From Fen-1298 sp963833465 (GTDB lineage: Bacteria; Bacteroidota; Ignavibacteria; UBA10030), in the NCBI GenBank assembly GCA_963833465.1, contig CAWHXW010000005.1, positions 1 through 64,000 on the forward strand: 64,000 nt of DNA, read 5' to 3'. Each line of letters begins with the position of its first letter. The first letter of the stretch is position 1. The translations under genes were made by a program, and so were the position numbers. The notes below the pieces were generated by a model. It saw only the letters and a list, made by a program, of their open reading frames with translations. It was not told where the DNA came from and ran no database searches. Shown piece by piece: positions 9,521 to 21,500 of the stretch.

Positions 9521-10383
9521 TGATAACACGAAATTGGCTGCAAATTGCAATTAAAATTAATTACGGTTATCAAGATTTGCTTATTGGAATTTTAGCTCTT
9601 ATTGGCTTCACAGGTTTTATTCAGGAAGATGCATTCCTTAAATGTATTATTCCAGAAAATAAATGGAATAAAGCATTAAAAAATAAACTCGGAATATTAC
9701 TGTCAAAATTTAAAACCGAATTCCAGTCTCTTGATCTTTCTTATTCTGTTTCGGTTATTCACGAACAAAATTGGAACAAGAAATGGGAAAAACAAACGGG
9801 CATTGTGAATGCAACGCCTAATATTATCATTAAGCCGTCCTGGAATAAATTGCCGCTTCGTGATTCACAAAAACTAATTCTTCATATTGATCCGAAGATG
9901 TCTTTTGGAACGGGACATCATGAAACGACGCGATTAAGTCTTATTCTGCTTGAAAGATTTATCGAACCTGAAATGGAGGTTCTCGATTTCGGTACTGGCA
10001 CCGGCGTTCTCGGCATTGCTTGTGTTAAGCTGGGAGCAAAATTAGTGTTTGCAATTGATAATGATGAATGGGCAATTGAAAACGCAAAAGAAAATATTAA
10101 AAGAAACGGCGTTGATAAAATTATGAAAGTCAAATTAGGAAGTGTCAGCTCTATTCCGCGTCGCAATTATGATCTTATTATCGCCAATATCGACTTCAGA
10201 ACAATTTCAAGATTTATTTCATCAATAACTTTGAGAGTACGAAAGAAAGGTATAATTATTTATTCCGGCATTCTCAAAAGCGACCTGAATATATTATCGA
10301 AATTATTTTCGAATAATGCTCTTGTCCCACTTGAGTTCGTTGATGAAAACGAATGGGCTGCGGTAGCACTTCGCCGAATGTGA
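9520..10383 (+). CDS. prmA: Ribosomal protein L11 methyltransferase PrmA
   Basis: PrmA trimethylates ribosomal protein L11 using S-adenosylmethionine. The protein (287 residues, usual size) has an N-terminal ferredoxin-like region and a Rossmann methyltransferase core. Visible motifs are MSFGTGHHETTRL near residue 127, the SAM-binding LDFGTGTGVLGIACVKLGA near 154, and an acidic AIDNDEWA loop. The post-motif region reads IIANIDF where many homologues have ILANIL. The start codon overlaps the stop of the upstream membrane-protein gene by one base. Confidence 0.93.
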   Translation: MITRNWLQIAIKINYGYQDLLIGILALIGFTGFIQEDAFLKCIIPENKWNKALKNKLGILLSKFKTEFQSLDLSYSVSVIHEQNWNKKWEKQTGIVNATPNIIIKPSWNKLPLRDSQKLILHIDPKMSFGTGHHETTRLSLILLERFIEPEMEVLDFGTGTGVLGIACVKLGAKLVFAIDNDEWAIENAKENIKRNGVDKIMKVKLGSVSSIPRRNYDLIIANIDFRTISRFISSITLRVRKKGIIIYSGILKSDLNILSKLFSNNALVPLEFVDENEWAAVALRRM

Positions 10384-10386
10384 AAA

Positions 10387-11322
10387 ATGCGCCTTGCTTC
10401 AATAGACATAGGGACAAATACTGTTTTAATGTTAGTTGCTGATGTTCAACATGACGGTACACTTGAAGTTATAAGAGACGAACATTTTATAGGTCGGCTT
10501 GGTAAAGGCGTTGATGAAAATGGTATTATTTTGAAAGAAACATTTGACCGCATTTATAGAATTCTTTCTCAGCTTAAAGAAATTGCTGACTCCTTGGGAA
10601 TTAAACATATTTCAGCACGTAGTACAAGCGCACTTCGCGATGCAAATAATCGTCAGGAATTTGTTGATTTCATAAAAACAAAACTTGCACTTGAAATTCA
10701 AATACTTTCCGGAAAAGAAGAAGCGGAACTAACTTATCTTGGCGCTATTTCCGAGTATCTGCCGATCATGAATTCCGAAGACTACGCCGTGATTGATATC
10801 GGCGGCGGCAGTACCGAAATTGTGGTTGGATCGGGAACACATATAACATCATCTAAGAGCATAGATATTGGGAGTGTGCGACTTACAGAACGTATCTTAA
10901 AAAATAGTCCTCCAAATAATCTAGAGCTGGAAGAAGCGAACCGGTTTATTAGAGACCGGCTTCAAAATATTTTCCCTTTTCCACCTGCAACGAAAATTAT
11001 TGGCGTTGCCGGTACATTAACAACATTAGCCGCACTTGACCTTAGAATTCCAGAGTTTGATAAAAATCTTATCAACCGCCATATCCTTACTGACGAAGCA
11101 ATTGATAAAATATTTCAAGAGCTTAAAAAACTTACCTTAGAACAATTACGAAGTTATCCGCAAATTCACCCATCACGCGCCGATATTCTCTTAGCAGGAA
11201 TTATTATTCTGAAAGAAATATTAAGGAAGGTGAATCTATCAAAAATTTCGGTCAGCGACCGCGGATTGCGCTATGGCATTGCAATAAAAACCGCACAAAC
11301 TTTTTTCAATCGTACTCGATGA
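10387..11322 (+). CDS. Ppx/GppA-family exopolyphosphatase (short form)
   Basis: Enzymes of this ASKHA-fold family remove terminal phosphate from polyphosphate or from pppGpp, and the sequence does not separate the two. The 311-residue protein has phosphate-binding motif 1 at the N-terminus (SIDIGTNTVLMLV, residues 5-17) and motif 2 (VIDIGGGSTEIVVG) near residue 136. An adenosine/phosphate motif (GVAGTLTTLAAL) lies near 206 and SDRGLRYGI near the C-terminus. The C-terminal HD domain of long Ppx/GppA proteins is absent, as usual in the 300-residue subfamily. It begins three bases after prmA and ends the plus-strand run. Confidence 0.9.
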   Translation: MRLASIDIGTNTVLMLVADVQHDGTLEVIRDEHFIGRLGKGVDENGIILKETFDRIYRILSQLKEIADSLGIKHISARSTSALRDANNRQEFVDFIKTKLALEIQILSGKEEAELTYLGAISEYLPIMNSEDYAVIDIGGGSTEIVVGSGTHITSSKSIDIGSVRLTERILKNSPPNNLELEEANRFIRDRLQNIFPFPPATKIIGVAGTLTTLAALDLRIPEFDKNLINRHILTDEAIDKIFQELKKLTLEQLRSYPQIHPSRADILLAGIIILKEILRKVNLSKISVSDRGLRYGIAIKTAQTFFNRTR

Positions 11323-11331
11323 ATTTATTTT

Positions 11332-11817
11332 TTATCTTTGCCGATTCCAGCGTTCTTTAGCAATATCGCGCATTATTTCTCGAAGATTCTTATTGAAGTT
11401 TCTTTCAAAAACTATATATTCCGCAATCTGTTTTATTGAGATAATACCTTTAAGCTCATCAAGAAATTTCGATCGTGTCTCGGCAATTTTTTCTTCGCTC
11501 ATCTCAACATCTTTTATTGCCTGCTCTATGTCTGAATTATTTGCATTAGAATTGCATAAATCCTGAAGCTTATCAATTAACGCATTATGATCCTTCTGGA
11601 TAACGCGCATAGCTTCTGTATGCTTATTATAACAAGTAAAAAATTTTATTGATGTTTCATCATCCATCTTCAGCGCTTCCATAATGCGAATCTTTTTGAA
11701 TTGCTCAATACGTTCTGCGCCTGGGCCGCGCATTGGAGGCTGATCTTGCGCAAAAAGAGTAACCGTTACCGCTATTGCGAAAATCAAGACAGCGAATGAT
11801 GTAAGCAAGAATTTCAT
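11332..11817 (-). CDS. Spy/CpxP-like periplasmic protein of a sigma-factor operon
   Basis: A 161-residue exported helical protein. The N-terminus is a signal peptide (hydrophobic LLTSFAVLIFAIAVTVTLFA, likely cut after FAQ), and the rest is nearly all charged amphipathic helix. This recalls Spy/CpxP and other periplasmic stress proteins, where such helices bind unfolded proteins or metals; that role is inferred from size, helical pattern and operon position. No LTxxQ motif is evident. Its ATG overlaps the anti-sigma stop by four bases (11814-11817), so it is the third gene of a sigma/anti-sigma/effector operon. It converges on the ppx gene with a 9-base gap. Confidence 0.75.
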   Translation of the reverse strand: MKFLLTSFAVLIFAIAVTVTLFAQDQPPMRGPGAERIEQFKKIRIMEALKMDDETSIKFFTCYNKHTEAMRVIQKDHNALIDKLQDLCNSNANNSDIEQAIKDVEMSEEKIAETRSKFLDELKGIISIKQIAEYIVFERNFNKNLREIMRDIAKERWNRQR

Positions 11818-12449
11818 AATATATTCCTCTCTGAAAGTCCGGATATAACTTGATCAATTTGTTCACCGTCTAACTCAGAAATTATTCCTTCGGCATCTAT
11901 ATCTGATATTTCTTCATTCTCTATTTGTTTTGATACGGCTGATTTCAAGAATTGATCTCCTTGAAGATGTTCTGCAACGCCAGCAGCAGCGACATCTTGA
12001 TTAGGAATTAAAGAAATTCCCTCATATTCTTTTTCAATTGCCTGAACCACATCGTCATCATTTAAATCTTTTACCACCTGATGCAATTCTTCGGTTTGCG
12101 CAGTTCCAGAAAAATAATCTTTGGGAACTCTAATTAAAAAAACCACAAGCAAAACAGATACTGCAAGTGGAAGAATTAATTTTGTCATGCCATTGCCAAA
12201 ATCCCAAATAGATTTTTTTTGAATTGCAAGGCGCTCCCTAACTCGCGGAAGAATGCTCAAATAGTATGCTTGAGACGGTGTTGTACCGCTTGCCAGTTTC
12301 AATATATTATTTGCTTCAGATAATTTGATATAATGATTATTGCATTGGGGGCATACTTTTAAATGTCGCTCTACCCTATCGTGGTTTTCCGCATTTAATC
12401 TATTTGTAATATAATCCATCAAATCATATTTAACGTGTTCTGTTTGCAC
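11814..12449 (-). CDS. Zinc-finger anti-sigma factor, single-pass membrane protein
   Basis: The protein is a membrane-bound anti-sigma factor expected to hold the sigma factor encoded just upstream. The N-terminal ZAS-type domain has H-x3-C-x2-C (RHLKVCPQC), the usual zinc and sigma-binding signature. A membrane segment (LILPLAVSVLLVVFLI) lies near residue 100, followed by an acidic periplasmic domain of about 95 residues. There is no ATG at the expected place. A GTG at 12449 has a GGAG 12 bases upstream and is preferred; a TTG at 12467 is the other candidate. The start overlaps the sigma gene, and the stop overlaps the next gene by four bases. Confidence 0.85.
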   Translation of the reverse strand: MQTEHVKYDLMDYITNRLNAENHDRVERHLKVCPQCNNHYIKLSEANNILKLASGTTPSQAYYLSILPRVRERLAIQKKSIWDFGNGMTKLILPLAVSVLLVVFLIRVPKDYFSGTAQTEELHQVVKDLNDDDVVQAIEKEYEGISLIPNQDVAAAGVAEHLQGDQFLKSAVSKQIENEEISDIDAEGIISELDGEQIDQVISGLSERNIL

Positions 12450-12987
12450 GATTAACGTATTCTCCAATTTTTTTTACAGCATGAAAATAGTTTGCTTTTA
12501 GTCCACCTACTGATGTCTTTAATATTTTTGAAATATCTTCGTATGATAATTCTTCGTGGTACCTTAATATAAAAACAGTTTTTTGTTTTTCTGGAAGTTT
12601 TATAATCGCTTCTTCTATAAGTCTTTGCTGTTCATCTTTTTCAAATATGGCATCAGGCTGCTCATCTTTATCTGTGTCTTTTTCAAATAACTCATCTATC
12701 CTGATAAAATTTCTGACTCGTTGTTTCCGAATTGCATTGAGTGCAATATTAACTGTAATCCGATAAAGCCATGTATAGAAACCTGATTCTCCTCTAAAAT
12801 TTTTTAATGCACTGTAGACTTTTATAAAAACTTCTTGGACAATATCATCTGCCTGATCATGGTCATTAAAAAATCTGCGAGCAATCCAATATACTTTTTC
12901 TTGATATCGTCTTACCAATACATTAAAAGATGTCTCATCGCCCTTCTGGAACAATTCGACAAGTTCAAGGTCATTGGAGTCAGTCAT
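12430..12987 (-). CDS. ECF (sigma-24/RpoE-like) RNA polymerase sigma factor
   Basis: An extracytoplasmic-function sigma factor of 185 residues. Sigma region 2 is seen at about residues 12-80, with DQADDIVQEVFIKVYSALKNF and FYTWLYRITVNIALNAIR. Region 4 is at about 125-175, with LPEKQKTVFILRYHEELSYEDISKIL as the -35-binding helix-turn-helix. The acidic linker between them (KDTDKDEQPDAIFEKDEQQ) is typical. It leads a three-gene operon with its zinc-finger anti-sigma factor and an exported helical protein, so it probably answers to envelope stress and likely autoregulates from the 76-base gap at 12988-13063. The target regulon is not visible here. Confidence 0.93.
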   Translation of the reverse strand: MTDSNDLELVELFQKGDETSFNVLVRRYQEKVYWIARRFFNDHDQADDIVQEVFIKVYSALKNFRGESGFYTWLYRITVNIALNAIRKQRVRNFIRIDELFEKDTDKDEQPDAIFEKDEQQRLIEEAIIKLPEKQKTVFILRYHEELSYEDISKILKTSVGGLKANYFHAVKKIGEYVNRANRTR

Positions 12988-13063
12988 CTATGCCAAATCA
13001 ATTCAAATATTTGACAACTATAATTTCTTAAAGTTTAAGCATAATATTGAAAAGCTGGTTTTA

Positions 13064-14818
13064 TTACCATATTCCAAGGCATGCGCCAAGCGTAAATTCT
13101 AATTGATGCGCACGGTCCTGCGATGGATCTGCTTCATCTTCAATTTTATGCAATCGTGCTTTGAAGTTGATAAAAACATCGCGAAGCGGCTGATATTTGG
13201 CTGTGAACCCAGCTAATCGTTCTACGTGCAAAGGACCAAACAGAAATGTCCAATTTCCCTGGTCTGCAGAATATTGATCAGCTATGGGCAATGTTCCGCC
13301 TTTCCGGAATACTTCGCTGAACGCAGTTACTCGCAACGGATGGAATGGAGCGTAACCTAATTCAAAGAATAAATCATCTGCATTTTGTCCCATCCAGCTT
13401 CCCATTACAAATCCATTATTTGTAAATGTTGTCGCAGGATATTGATGATTATAAGTTGCAGGATTGACCCGCGTATATTCTGCAGTGAAATCGAAGTTCT
13501 TCAAAGGGAATTCAAATAGATGAATGCCGGATGTAAATGCGACTTGTCGATGAGAATAATTTGGATCAAATAATTTATCTGTGTTGAGTTCGTCAATAAA
13601 AAGCGATAGATAAAAATTTACATTTCTTATAACATTGAGATCAAGACTTCCAAATAATTGGCAGTTGTCTTTGTTATCGTTATAATGCTCGCCGGCTTTA
13701 AAAATCATAATTGGAATCATGTACATTAGCAACGGACCTCGATCGCTATATATAATAGATTCACCAATTGAAAAATCAACACCTTGCCATAAAGATATTT
13801 CTAACATATGTGCTGCCATATATTTTTGAACATCTACTTCGCGAAACCACGTTCCACCATGATTGCTGCTAATCGTACTGGCAGGATAAGGGATATTATA
13901 TGACAAAGCCGAATCAATAACGAGTGAGTTTAATTCAGCATGGAGGTAGATAAATTCTATATCTTTTGATAACGGCAATCGCATCTTAATTTGCGGATAC
14001 GACGGCGCATTATCGGACAGAATTACAGTGCCATTTCTTCCATATCCCCAGATATTGTTCATTTTTTCTACGGATAGTACTACGGAACCAATTTGCCAGC
14101 TAAACTGCCCATTAAATTCGTCGAATTGAAAATTATTGGTACCTGAGAGTTGTTCAGGTACGACTCCTCTTTGCGGTGTTTTTATTCGATTGTAATAATC
14201 TAAATCTGCAGCCGAGAGCCATGATGCTTCCGATATATCTCTGTAATTCAGCCGGCTGTACTCAATAGTACTGCCCCTTTCACTATTGTCAGCATAATTA
14301 ATATAAAATCCTAAATCATTGTATGCATAACCTTGAAATTTTATTCCCTTTGAAACATATTGTGTCATCCCGCCTTCTATATCTGATCTCGAAAGACTAT
14401 AATCAATATCAAAATTTAAAATTCCGTGATTGATTTCTTGAGAATAAATATGCCAGCGAGTTTCAGTTGGCTCAGGGTCACCTGATATTTTGAGAATTTC
14501 ATAATTAAATTCTGTTTTCAAAAACTCATATGTTTCTCTTTCGACAGTTGTCATTTCAGCGATATGTTTTTCTAAAGAAACTAATGCAGAAGCAATTTGC
14601 ATTCTGGAAAAGGGCTTTGCTGCATTTTTATAATCAACGAGTAATTGACGAGCTTGCATTCTTTCGAGAAAATCATAGACTTCATGTTGGACTGGTACAT
14701 AAACAGACTGTGAATAAATGCGAGGTGTACATGTTGCAAAAAAAACAATCACAAAAAAATAATATATTAGATTTATTTTTACTTTATCTCGTACATCATT
14801 ATTTAACGATTCTGCCAT
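13064..14818 (-). CDS. Wzi-like capsule-assembly outer-membrane beta-barrel protein
   Basis: A 584-residue exported protein resembling the Caps_assemb_Wzi family, whose members anchor or organise polysaccharide at the outer surface. After a signal segment (IYYFFVIVFFATC) there is a helical region of about 70 residues. Alternating aromatic beta-strands then run to the C-terminus, with a family-like stretch NIWGYGRNGTVILSDNAPS near residue 260. The start is decided by the ribosome site: GGAGAG lies just before the ATG at 14818, whereas the earlier ATG at 14830 contains that GGAG. It overlaps the upstream glycosyltransferase by 16 bases and shares its transcript. Confidence 0.78.
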   Translation of the reverse strand: MAESLNNDVRDKVKINLIYYFFVIVFFATCTPRIYSQSVYVPVQHEVYDFLERMQARQLLVDYKNAAKPFSRMQIASALVSLEKHIAEMTTVERETYEFLKTEFNYEILKISGDPEPTETRWHIYSQEINHGILNFDIDYSLSRSDIEGGMTQYVSKGIKFQGYAYNDLGFYINYADNSERGSTIEYSRLNYRDISEASWLSAADLDYYNRIKTPQRGVVPEQLSGTNNFQFDEFNGQFSWQIGSVVLSVEKMNNIWGYGRNGTVILSDNAPSYPQIKMRLPLSKDIEFIYLHAELNSLVIDSALSYNIPYPASTISSNHGGTWFREVDVQKYMAAHMLEISLWQGVDFSIGESIIYSDRGPLLMYMIPIMIFKAGEHYNDNKDNCQLFGSLDLNVIRNVNFYLSLFIDELNTDKLFDPNYSHRQVAFTSGIHLFEFPLKNFDFTAEYTRVNPATYNHQYPATTFTNNGFVMGSWMGQNADDLFFELGYAPFHPLRVTAFSEVFRKGGTLPIADQYSADQGNWTFLFGPLHVERLAGFTAKYQPLRDVFINFKARLHKIEDEADPSQDRAHQLEFTLGACLGIW

Positions 14819-15537
14819 AAATCTCTCCATGAATTCATTTCCTCAATTTTCGGATAATACATTGATGTCTTTCCTTTAAAAAGATATTTTATGTCAGAAT
14901 AAATATGAAATATCACTGTCGAGAATAAATGCTTTTCTAACCTGCGCGTAGAGACAAAAGCACGAGCTTTCTCGTTTATTCTACACGCTCCCAATCTCGA
15001 TATTCGTCTGCTTAGATCGAGATCTTCAACAATACCTAAATCTTCGCGAAACCCGCCAATAAGCTTGAATGCTTCCCGCCGATATGCAACGCAAATACCC
15101 GGAAATAACGATAATCCAAAAAGATGAAATATGCGAACCAAACAATAAGTGCTTCGATAAGTAAACCTTTGCAAAATTCCTCCATCGTTTGGTTCTGCAA
15201 TACCGGTCATTCCGACTATATTTGAATTTTGAAATGTTTGGTGACATTGAAAAAGGAAATCTAAAGATAAAACTGCATCTGCATCTATAAACACAAGAAT
15301 ATCTCCGCACACATTCTGTGTACCAGCATTTCTACCGAAAGCAATCCCTCTTCGATCATTACTTATAATTTTATCCGCATACTGCTGTGCTTTATCAAGC
15401 GTTCGATCTGTCGAATGTGCATCTGAGATAATAATTTCAAACTCTGTCCTTTTATAATCCTGATGCTCGATAGAGTGAAGACATCGTTCAATATATTTTT
15501 CTTCGTTATATGTCGGAACAATAATTGAGAATTCCAT
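14803..15537 (-). CDS. Family 2 glycosyltransferase
   Basis: A 244-residue GT-A-fold glycosyltransferase of family 2, cytoplasmic or membrane-associated, adding a sugar from a nucleotide donor. The start region SIIVPTYNEEKYIERCL is the classical nucleotide-binding opening, ISDAHSTDRTL gives the first acidic motif, and VFIDADAVL near residue 88 is the metal-binding DxD. A later VEDLDLSRR motif matches the ED/RR region of family 2. The acceptor is unknown. It lies 9 bases past the C25 peptidase stop and overlaps the Wzi-like gene, so all three may act on one surface structure. Confidence 0.88.
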   Translation of the reverse strand: MEFSIIVPTYNEEKYIERCLHSIEHQDYKRTEFEIIISDAHSTDRTLDKAQQYADKIISNDRRGIAFGRNAGTQNVCGDILVFIDADAVLSLDFLFQCHQTFQNSNIVGMTGIAEPNDGGILQRFTYRSTYCLVRIFHLFGLSLFPGICVAYRREAFKLIGGFREDLGIVEDLDLSRRISRLGACRINEKARAFVSTRRLEKHLFSTVIFHIYSDIKYLFKGKTSMYYPKIEEMNSWRDLWQNR

Positions 15538-15546
15538 TATTTTGCT

Positions 15547-18500
15547 TTATCGAACCTTTGCTAATTTCTGTATTGCTTCTTTTGTCATCCCATTACTTTT
15601 CACAATGATTTTATAGAAATACACCCCATTTGCAATTTCATCACCATCTTTATCCCTTCCATCCCAAAATATTTTATTAAAGCCAATTTTACAGGAACTT
15701 TTAATTTCCTGGATTAATCTGCCTGCAATCGTATATATTTTAATTGTCACTTCATCGGGATTCGTAGGATCCATAATATTAAATGTAAAATCTGTCGATT
15801 TTACAAACGGATCTGGAAAATTAAATATATCGTTTAATGTAAATATGTCTGAGACATTTACTACTAAAACAATAGTGTCAGAAGAATTCCCTGCTATATC
15901 ATTTGCATATATTTGAATATTATTTTCGCCATTAGGCAGTGTAGGAGTCCAATTTATTTTTGCTGTTCCCGGCGATGTTGCAGGCAAAAATTCCGCTGTT
16001 CCTGGAATAAAATAAACACGTTTGCTATTTAAGTAAATATCAAAATTTGTTGTATCCGCCAACGTTACTACTGATGGATTATTATCACTATAAAAAATAT
16101 TAATTTGAGGTTGTTTTTTTATGTAAGCACCGCTATTGATTTGGCTTCCGTCAAAAGTAATCTGCAATGAAGGTCGTACGGTGTCGGATTGAATAAAAAA
16201 TGATTCAGCCGCAACATTATTATCTTTAGTCTGCTCGATTATACTATCCATAGGATCAATCTTTAAAATGAACGTTTGGTTGCCTCTTTTTCCTTTGCTG
16301 GAAAATACATACGAGAAAAATACAGAATCATTTGCCGGAATTACATTATATCTTTGAGATTGCAATATATTATCAAATCCTGATTCATTTGTTGATAATT
16401 GAACCGTTACACTATCTGCCGGCACTGAACTTATATTATAAATATTTGCATTGAATGTTACTGATTCTCCCTCCATTATTTCCGGCCTGCTGATTGAACA
16501 TGAATTATTAGAAGTGAGCAATTCTGTTGGCGGCATCGCCGATAAATTCCAATTTTTAATAACCGGACTTATTTGATTTGCAGTTTGTAATGTAAATATT
16601 AGTTTCCCTTGTTGATAACCTACTGCATCCTGGTTTTTTGGACTCGGCAAACTATAATTAGAATATAAAAGCAAAGTATCAATTGCACTATTGTAACGCG
16701 TCCCTACGAATTGCGCCTGAATCTTTGCTCCACCCGGGACTGATCCTGCCAAACTAAAGGCGGATATTTTTGAGATTGGACCAAACATTTGCGTTGAAAT
16801 GGTTCCGAAATATTCTTTTTTTATAAAAGTTGTATCTGCAATTGCTTGACCGGTAGTTTGAGGCATATAAGATTCAGACACACTCCCGACTGCAGCTCCT
16901 TTACGCCCGATAATTGCCCACGAATCTCTCCAGGATAATTTATCAATATAAGCGCTGCCAATAGATTTAAATGCATCACGAGTGGATTGTTTTAAATTGT
17001 TTGAGCCGTCATCTACTATAACATTTACCACAAGCAACCCTTTTGGAATTGAAGAAAGAAATTGTGTCAACGAATCTGATTCATCGGCATTATTTGATAC
17101 ATCAAATCTCTTTCTTGAAATAATAGAATAATTTCCGGAATCAAGCACAACAAGATTATGTCCTTCTCCGAATATCGGTGAAATTACATTAGTGCCGTTC
17201 ACTTGAATACTTCCAGTTCTTCCGTCATTGTAACCTGCAGAAATTGCTATTATTGAATTTTTCGTATCGGCAATATGTACGCCAGCGGGTAAATATTCTG
17301 CATGGGAAAAAATATTATTCTTCCAGCCGATGGAATCTGATTGTCCTATTGAAAATGCAGATGAGCTGCCAAGGAAGAATGACCCGCAAGTCCAATTTGT
17401 ATCGCTTTGTTGTTGTCTTATTCTCCAGTAGTATCGTTTCAATTTTTGAAGCGTGCTGATATCGTACGATGTAGAATATTCACTCATTGGAATCCGGATC
17501 TTTTTCGCTGTTGAATAATTTGCCATCGTATCAATTTCTAAATTAGCTGTCATATTTGCCGAATTTTGCAAATTCGTCGGATTCATAAATATTAATTTTG
17601 AAAACCATGAAGAGCTTATCGAGGTCGGTTGAAGAATAATAAAATCTGTAGTGACAACAGTGAAATAATAGCTCGCAGTGTTGTCAAGTTTTGATGATTC
17701 TGTAATAAGCCCAAAAGGATCTAATGTGACTTGCAACTGATGCTCACCTGCACGTTTCAATATCGGAACCCGGATATATAAAGTATCATAATCAATCGGG
17801 AATTTACGCCGAATATTCCAGGAAGCGACATTAGCATTCATATAAAATTGTTTTATCGCTATGGTTACACTGTCATTGATCCACGCGCCTGAATTTCCAT
17901 AAACGATCATAAAACGGACACTATCTTGAGCCATTGTAATCGGTGAAACCAACGGGTTAATATTATTTTGAGTGATAAACAAATTAGGATAAAAAGGTAA
18001 GGCACTATCTTGCCTAACATATATCGGATAAGAATAGAAATTGTTATCTTTGAATATTTCTTTTATCAATGTATCAGGATCAATTGTAATTTGAATTGAC
18101 CGTTTACCGTATCCAAGGGAAGTGTTATAAACCACAGAATCCAATTTATATGTTTGCGGCATCAATGAATCGATGATTTTACTCGAGACCAATTCATTGT
18201 TGTTATTTTCCCAAATTGAATTTACTCGGACACCGAACGTTTTAGCAGTTACACCGCCCACATTATAGACTCTGTACTTTATAATTAATTTTTCTCCCTG
18301 CAAAATTGTATCATTTGCGTTAATTTCTCTTTTGACATTTCCATTTTCTGTCACATAACTTTCCACAGCTTGATAGTTTGTCCCCAGCTCTGCAAATTGA
18401 TTGTAATTTACTGCAACAGAATAAATTGAAGGTGAGATTCGTCCCAATCCTCTTCCAAGTGCGCCTGAAATTCTAATAAACGGATATTGCTGGGCATCTA

Positions 18501-21500
18501 TTTTTGATAAATCTATTGTTGAATCTGCCAATGTTATTTTAGGGATAGTATCAACAGTATTATTCGGTTTAATTCCGACCACAGTAAATTTAACGGTACC
18601 CGACGCAGGATTAGAATATCGTATTTCAGCATTTTTCCAAGTTGCAACGGGTCCAATATTTTCAGTTTCGAATGTCCCATTTGCATTCGGAATGATAATA
18701 GTAGTATCAATAGAAATCGTATGGCCATTGTAGCGTTTAGCATATTTTTCTGGTATTCTTCCCGGAGATGCATTTTTCCAGCCAATCATAGCCCATGAAT
18801 CGGCAACTCCGACACTATCGATATAAATGCTGCCGTATTGTTTTATTGCTGTTTTTAATGCCTCCGGGAAATCGCTGCTATTACTCGCAACGTCATTTGC
18901 AATCGCAGCGATAACGATATAACCTGCGCTTAATGTGTCAAGAAAATTTATAAAATTTGTAGATACAGTTAAACTTGATTGAACGTCAAACCTATAATAT
19001 CCTATAAAATTATACATTGCTCCATCAAAGACACAGACGTGAAATCCTCGCACAGTATTTTGAGGAATAAAATTTTGTCCGTTTTCACTTATGACGGCTG
19101 TATTCCCGTCATTGACGCCTCCCGAAATTGCGCTCATAATTACTTTTGTCGTATCTATCATAATCTGATTATTATAGATATTTGTCTGATTAGTTTTCAA
19201 GCTAAGGAAGGATACGCTGTCATTTAAGAAATAATTATTTTCTTTTCCGATAAAATATGAATATGTCAATCCTTCCAAACTTGATGCATCGAATTTCGTC
19301 CTCAGCCATATTCTTTTTCCAATTAAGGACGTATCAATTTTATATTTTGAATAAAATGTGTCGTACGGGACAGTATAACTTTTACTCGGAGAGAATAAAT
19401 TGTTGCTGCTAACTTCAACTGCAAAAGTATTTTGCGATGGCTGTATCGACGGATTCAGGAATTGAATATTGCCTTGTGTTTGATTTTCAAGCTGAGTTAT
19501 TGCTAAGTTTCTAATATTGGAACTTGCCACAATAAATTGATATGACAAAGAATTGTCGTTTTTATAAATCTCATCTATTAAATTTGAAGGGTCTATATTA
19601 ATCGATAATAAATGCTCCCCTGGTTTTCCTTTTATCGGCACCGCTATTGAAAGAGAATCAACAAAAAAAGGAATATGACGTTTTATCATTTTACTGTATG
19701 AAAGTGCGCCATTGTATTGATCTTTTATTAGTATTTCAACTGAATCGTTCACAACTTTACCATAATTATTGTATGCAAATATTATACTTACACTGTCTGT
19801 TTGTTCTGTTAATACTTGAGGATTTGTTGTGATTGTCGTATTGCTGAGAGAAAAATTTGGCTTCTTTGGTATCGGCAGAGTAATAATTGGATCGCCAATT
19901 AGAGAATTGGTCTGGATAAATATTCCATATTCATTTGATGTCCCGAATTCTTTGATATAATCTAATTTGGCTAACCGGTGGGTTTCTCCTATTGAAAGAG
20001 AAGTATCCAAAAGCATCTCTTTATAGAATACTTGAGGAAATGTATATGCCGTAGAAGTAAATCCCAATGATGAATTGCCGATATATGCAATCGCCTGACC
20101 TTTAAGATCATTTACAGAGAGTTCGCAAAACGCAAAAACATCCGGCTCAGCAAATTTTCCAGTCGAACATCCAAAATCGGTAATAAGCGGATTTCTATCG
20201 CGGATATTTGCCAACTGACTTACATCCGTTATACTATTATCCCATGTCTGAGTTCCGCTGTGGCCTATGTAAGAAATAAAAATACTTCCCTGAGCTATTG
20301 CATCGCTAATGTATTCAGGGTTATATGGCCCAAAATTAGTTATAGGATTTGCAGTTTTATAAAAATTAAAACTCTCGCCTCCTATCGGCGGTTGTTCGAC
20401 ATAATTATTGATTATAAAATCATTCACGCTTTTGCATTGAGCAATTTGATTAGAATCAGTAAAATCTCCTCCCGCAAAAAATATATATCGTTTATTCCAG
20501 TCATCGTATCCTTTAGTTGCATATTTTTGATGCTTCGAAAAATAGTATTGAAATTCATCAATACTTTTTACCGGTACCCTTCCGATATTCATTTGAGGTA
20601 TCATTGACCCCGTACTGTCCCAAATAGTAAGCCATGTATCACTTACTGGATTGCCATATGACGGGACAAAATTATTTAATGCCGGCACGCCGAAATATTT
20701 CGTCTTGTCGCTGTAATAGTCGTATGTGGTTTTCCCGATAAGGAATACAAATTTCGGCTTCGGTGATTGCCAATATATAAATGTTGACTTCAAAAAATCA
20801 CGAATCGGCTCTGCGGCAAAAAAACCATAATTAAACTCGTCGTAAATATCATAAACGTTAACAAGTTTAGTTGCAACATTGTACGTTGATGATATGAATG
20901 ATATATAGTTCGCTGCGTCCGGTAGGAAATATGGATGAGTAATTGCAATATAATCTGCCTGATTAGACGTATTACGAAGATTAACGAATTTCTTTTTATA
21001 AATTATGAACGGCGTTTCCGCCCTATCAGCTCTAATAAGGAAATAGGAACTCCCTGCCGCAACAGTATCAATAATTTGCAAAGTGTCGTTGCTGTGTATG
21101 TAGTTTGTGATTTTTATAATCGAACTATCCAAATTTGAAAATCTATAAAGAGATACCGGGGAATATGACACACCTGTAATATTAATAAGAGATACTTTGG
21201 GCACTATCGGATAGCGATAAGAAAAGTTCAACGAAATTGTATCTGAAATCAAATAACGCGGATATTCAAGTTCGTACCAATCTCGAGCGACATTATTAAT
21301 TGTGTTTAGCGTAGGGAAAGAATTAATGTTCACAATGTTGTCGCCATTCGATAATAATGCTGATGAAAAATTTGCTGTGAGCACTTTCACTTGATATTTA
21401 TTAATATATCCGGAATCGTACATGCTAGGGAAGGAATTAATTGATAGTGCAAGATCGTGGGCATTGGTCGTTATGTTCGATGAATAATCTTGCAATTTCA

